A DNA stretch of 7,653 nucleotides from Bacteroidia bacterium (GTDB lineage: Bacteria; Bacteroidota; Bacteroidia; Bacteroidales; UBA12481): positions 1 to 7,653 of the forward strand of contig JAPLDV010000776.1 in NCBI GenBank assembly GCA_026391235.1, read 5' to 3'. Shown here in pieces: positions 6,144 through 7,653 of the stretch. Each line of letters begins with the position of its first letter. Position 1 is the stretch's first letter. A model generated the notes under the pieces. It did no database searches. It was not told where the DNA came from and saw nothing but the letters and a program-made list of their open reading frames with translations. Made by a program: the position numbers and the translations under genes.

Positions 6144-7217
6144 TCAGATTCTTGGATAGAGATCACGGGCGGCATTTTTCATGGCCACCAGATTTTCAAA
6201 TGGTACTTCGGGTTCAAACAGGTGTGTGGGACCGATGATGAGTCCGCCTTTTTTGCCGCATGTATGGATCCTGTCGAGCGTCAGGTTCCTAACTTCTTCA
6301 GGAGTGCCAAAGGGAAGCAATTGCTGCGTTCCGAGTGTCCCCCAGAACGACAGCCGGTGGCCGTAAGTTTCGTGTACCTGGTTAAAATCCATGCATTCAG
6401 GCTGGATCGGATTGAGGATATCGACCCCGCAATTGATCAATCCTTCGATAAATTCGGTGGCATCGCCGCAGGAGTGATAGAATACCAGAATCTCCGGATT
6501 GATTTTCCGGGCGGCATCGATTACGCTTTTCAGGCGCGGTTTGATCCACTGTTCCCAGAGATCGACACTCATCAGCGGGCCGCTCTGCATGCCAACGTCA
6601 TCGCCCAGAGAGAGGAGATCAACGCCGGCTTCGGTATAAAGCCTGACACGCCTGATGGCATATTCGGTTATACGGTCGAGAAGAATTGTTGCTTTTTCAT
6701 CCTCAAGCATCATGTCCATCAGCAGGTCGGGCATTGACCGGATATACCAGGCAGCTTCCCAGATGGTCATCTGCATCGCACACATAGCGGCCAATCCTTG
6801 GTCATGGAGGTACCTAACGCGGTCGAACAGCTGCTGGTTTTCTTCCCGGTTGAATACCGGCAAAGGATAATTCATTATTTCTTCCATTGATTCGCAGCCT
6901 TGCAGCGGATGGTGCATCCGGGTCATGTGATAAGCCGCTTCGGAACCTTTGGAGTGGCCGACACCGATAACATCGATTGCCGTATCGGCCGGGAGGGTTT
7001 CCCTTCGGTACAGCAAACGGCCATCGGTGTAACCGGGATGTTCGGTGAGCGTAACCCAGCGGAAATCAACACCGAACCAGTCGAAGTAATCGATATCCCC
7101 GAAGGCCTTTTTAAAGGCCTCTACCTGAGAGTCGCATAATAAAATATCGACAGGGATCCACTCAAATCCCTGCCGGCGGGCGGCACGGATCAGGTTTTCA
7201 CGCGGGGTGAGGGGCAT
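6144..7217 (-). CDS. URO-D-family corrinoid-linked methyltransferase
   Basis: This 357-residue protein is one complete URO-D-type TIM barrel, related to the MtaA/CmuA methyltransferases and not likely to be the haem enzyme HemE, because the neighbours encode corrinoid methyl transfer. TPRENLIRAARRQG at the start is typical of the family. The expected metal site is visible as FYHSCGD with His248 and Cys250. The third ligand position falls in IGPTHLFEPEVPFENL, offering His332 instead of the cysteine of MtaA/MtbA. GVDLLSLGDDVGMQSGPLMS matches the substrate-side loop of this subgroup. It begins 1 nt after the corrinoid-protein stop, so the pair is translationally coupled and it is the best candidate for methylating or demethylating that protein. 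The donor could be a methoxylated compound, methylamine or similar; sequence does not decide. Confidence 0.88.
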   Translation of the reverse strand: MPLTPRENLIRAARRQGFEWIPVDILLCDSQVEAFKKAFGDIDYFDWFGVDFRWVTLTEHPGYTDGRLLYRRETLPADTAIDVIGVGHSKGSEAAYHMTRMHHPLQGCESMEEIMNYPLPVFNREENQQLFDRVRYLHDQGLAAMCAMQMTIWEAAWYIRSMPDLLMDMMLEDEKATILLDRITEYAIRRVRLYTEAGVDLLSLGDDVGMQSGPLMSVDLWEQWIKPRLKSVIDAARKINPEILVFYHSCGDATEFIEGLINCGVDILNPIQPECMDFNQVHETYGHRLSFWGTLGTQQLLPFGTPEEVRNLTLDRIHTCGKKGGLIIGPTHLFEPEVPFENLVAMKNAARDLYPRI

Positions 7218-7218
7218 G

Positions 7219-7653
7219 TTACCCGATTTTATTCAGAAACTCAACAGCTCCCTGCGGATCGGGTGAATACCAATCGGCACCAACTCTTTTGCGGAAATCA
7301 TCGGTTACTGGTGCGCCGCCAATCAGAATTTTAGTATCGGGACGGACGGCTTTGATTTCATGGACGATTTTTTCCATATTCAGCATGGTGGTGGTGAGCA
7401 GGCAGCTGAGCCCCACAAATGCACCCGGGTGTTCATCTACTGCAGCGATAAATTTGGCTGCCGGAACATCGATTCCAAGGTCAACCACCTGCCATCCTGC
7501 CCCTTCAACGATCATGCCGAGCAGGTTTTTGCCGATATCATGCAGGTCGCCCATAACGGTTCCGATAACAAATATCCCTTTGCGCTTGACAGCACCCGAC
7601 TGGAAGTAAGGTTTCAGATGTTTCATGCCGGAACTCATGGCTTTGGCAGCCAT
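7219..7653 (-). CDS. Corrinoid (B12)-binding methyltransferase subunit, N-terminus outside window
   Basis: The visible 144 residues are the cobalamin-binding domain of an MtaC/MtbC/MetH-type corrinoid protein, which carries the methyl group on cobalt. The signature DxHxxG is present as GDLHDIGKNL, where the His (38th visible residue) is the lower cobalt ligand. GLSCLLTTTM supplies the Ser/Thr that contacts the dimethylbenzimidazole tail, and LIGGAPV is the conserved late glycine loop. Family members are about 210 residues with an N-terminal helical bundle. The visible part begins AAKAMSSGMKHLKPYF, normally the end of that bundle, so the ATG at the edge is probably internal and about 70 residues are missing. 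It heads the visible part of the operon. Confidence 0.92.
   Translation of the reverse strand: MAAKAMSSGMKHLKPYFQSGAVKRKGIFVIGTVMGDLHDIGKNLLGMIVEGAGWQVVDLGIDVPAAKFIAAVDEHPGAFVGLSCLLTTTMLNMEKIVHEIKAVRPDTKILIGGAPVTDDFRKRVGADWYSPDPQGAVEFLNKIG

Larger units (their letters stand above)
2655..7653 (-). other. Five-gene corrinoid methyl-transfer operon (5' end outside window)
   Basis: Five same-strand genes are joined by a 1-nt gap, a 2-nt gap, a 22-nt overlap and a 4-nt ATGA overlap, with no internal promoter or terminator seen. The set couples a corrinoid carrier, two URO-D proteins, a G3E GTPase and a homocysteine methyltransferase. The promoter, any reductive activator of the corrinoid protein and any dedicated transporter would have to lie beyond 7653. 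Confidence 0.85.

Noticed and set aside
6144..7217. HemE, uroporphyrinogen decarboxylase of haem synthesis
   Set aside because: The HxCG metal motif and the corrinoid protein next door fit the methyltransferase branch of the URO-D superfamily; no haem genes are nearby.
7651..7653. ATG at the right edge as the true start of the corrinoid protein
   Set aside because: The protein would lack the N-terminal helical bundle normal for the family, and the first visible residues resemble the end of that bundle, so the gene most likely continues outside.

Overview
All recognisable genes lie on the minus strand and read from the right edge to the left. The host is most likely an uncultivated anaerobe of the Bacteroidota or a neighbouring FCB lineage. 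The evidence is a TAnnTTTG-type -7 promoter element upstream of mazEF, generally weak Shine-Dalgarno sequences, a secreted GH172 (DUF2961) enzyme, and short palindromic and tandem repeats in the main gap. The assignment is inference; nothing in the window fixes the taxonomy.

Right part (7653 to 2655): a tight five-gene operon. In transcription order it encodes a corrinoid-binding protein (cut by the right edge), a URO-D-family methyltransferase, a second URO-D-family protein fused to two thioredoxin-like domains, a CobW/G3E-family GTPase, and a stand-alone homocysteine S-methyltransferase resembling the first domain of MetH. The four junctions are +1 nt, +2 nt, a 22-nt overlap and an ATGA overlap, so the genes are almost certainly co-expressed. 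The likely logic is that a methyl group from an unidentified donor passes through the URO-D proteins to cobalt on the corrinoid protein and then to homocysteine, giving methionine. The GTPase probably serves metal or cofactor supply, and the thioredoxin-like tail some redox or partner-docking role. The methyl donor and direction of flow cannot be read from sequence.

Middle (2654 to 2377): a 278-bp non-coding gap rich in repeats. It has a 14-bp tandem repeat that runs into the end of the homocysteine methyltransferase gene, a long imperfect palindrome with 30-nt arms, and a perfect 10-bp inverted repeat next to a probable promoter for the toxin-antitoxin pair.

Left part (2376 to 1): a mazE/mazF toxin-antitoxin module with overlapping genes. 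After 41 bp comes a signal-peptide-bearing GH172 (DUF2961) enzyme whose reading frame runs off the left edge after 591 codons.

The most unusual items are the URO-D/thioredoxin fusion with an altered zinc site, the compact operon that looks like an alternative or split corrinoid-dependent methionine route, and two copies of a palindromic repeat inserted in frame inside the GTPase gene.
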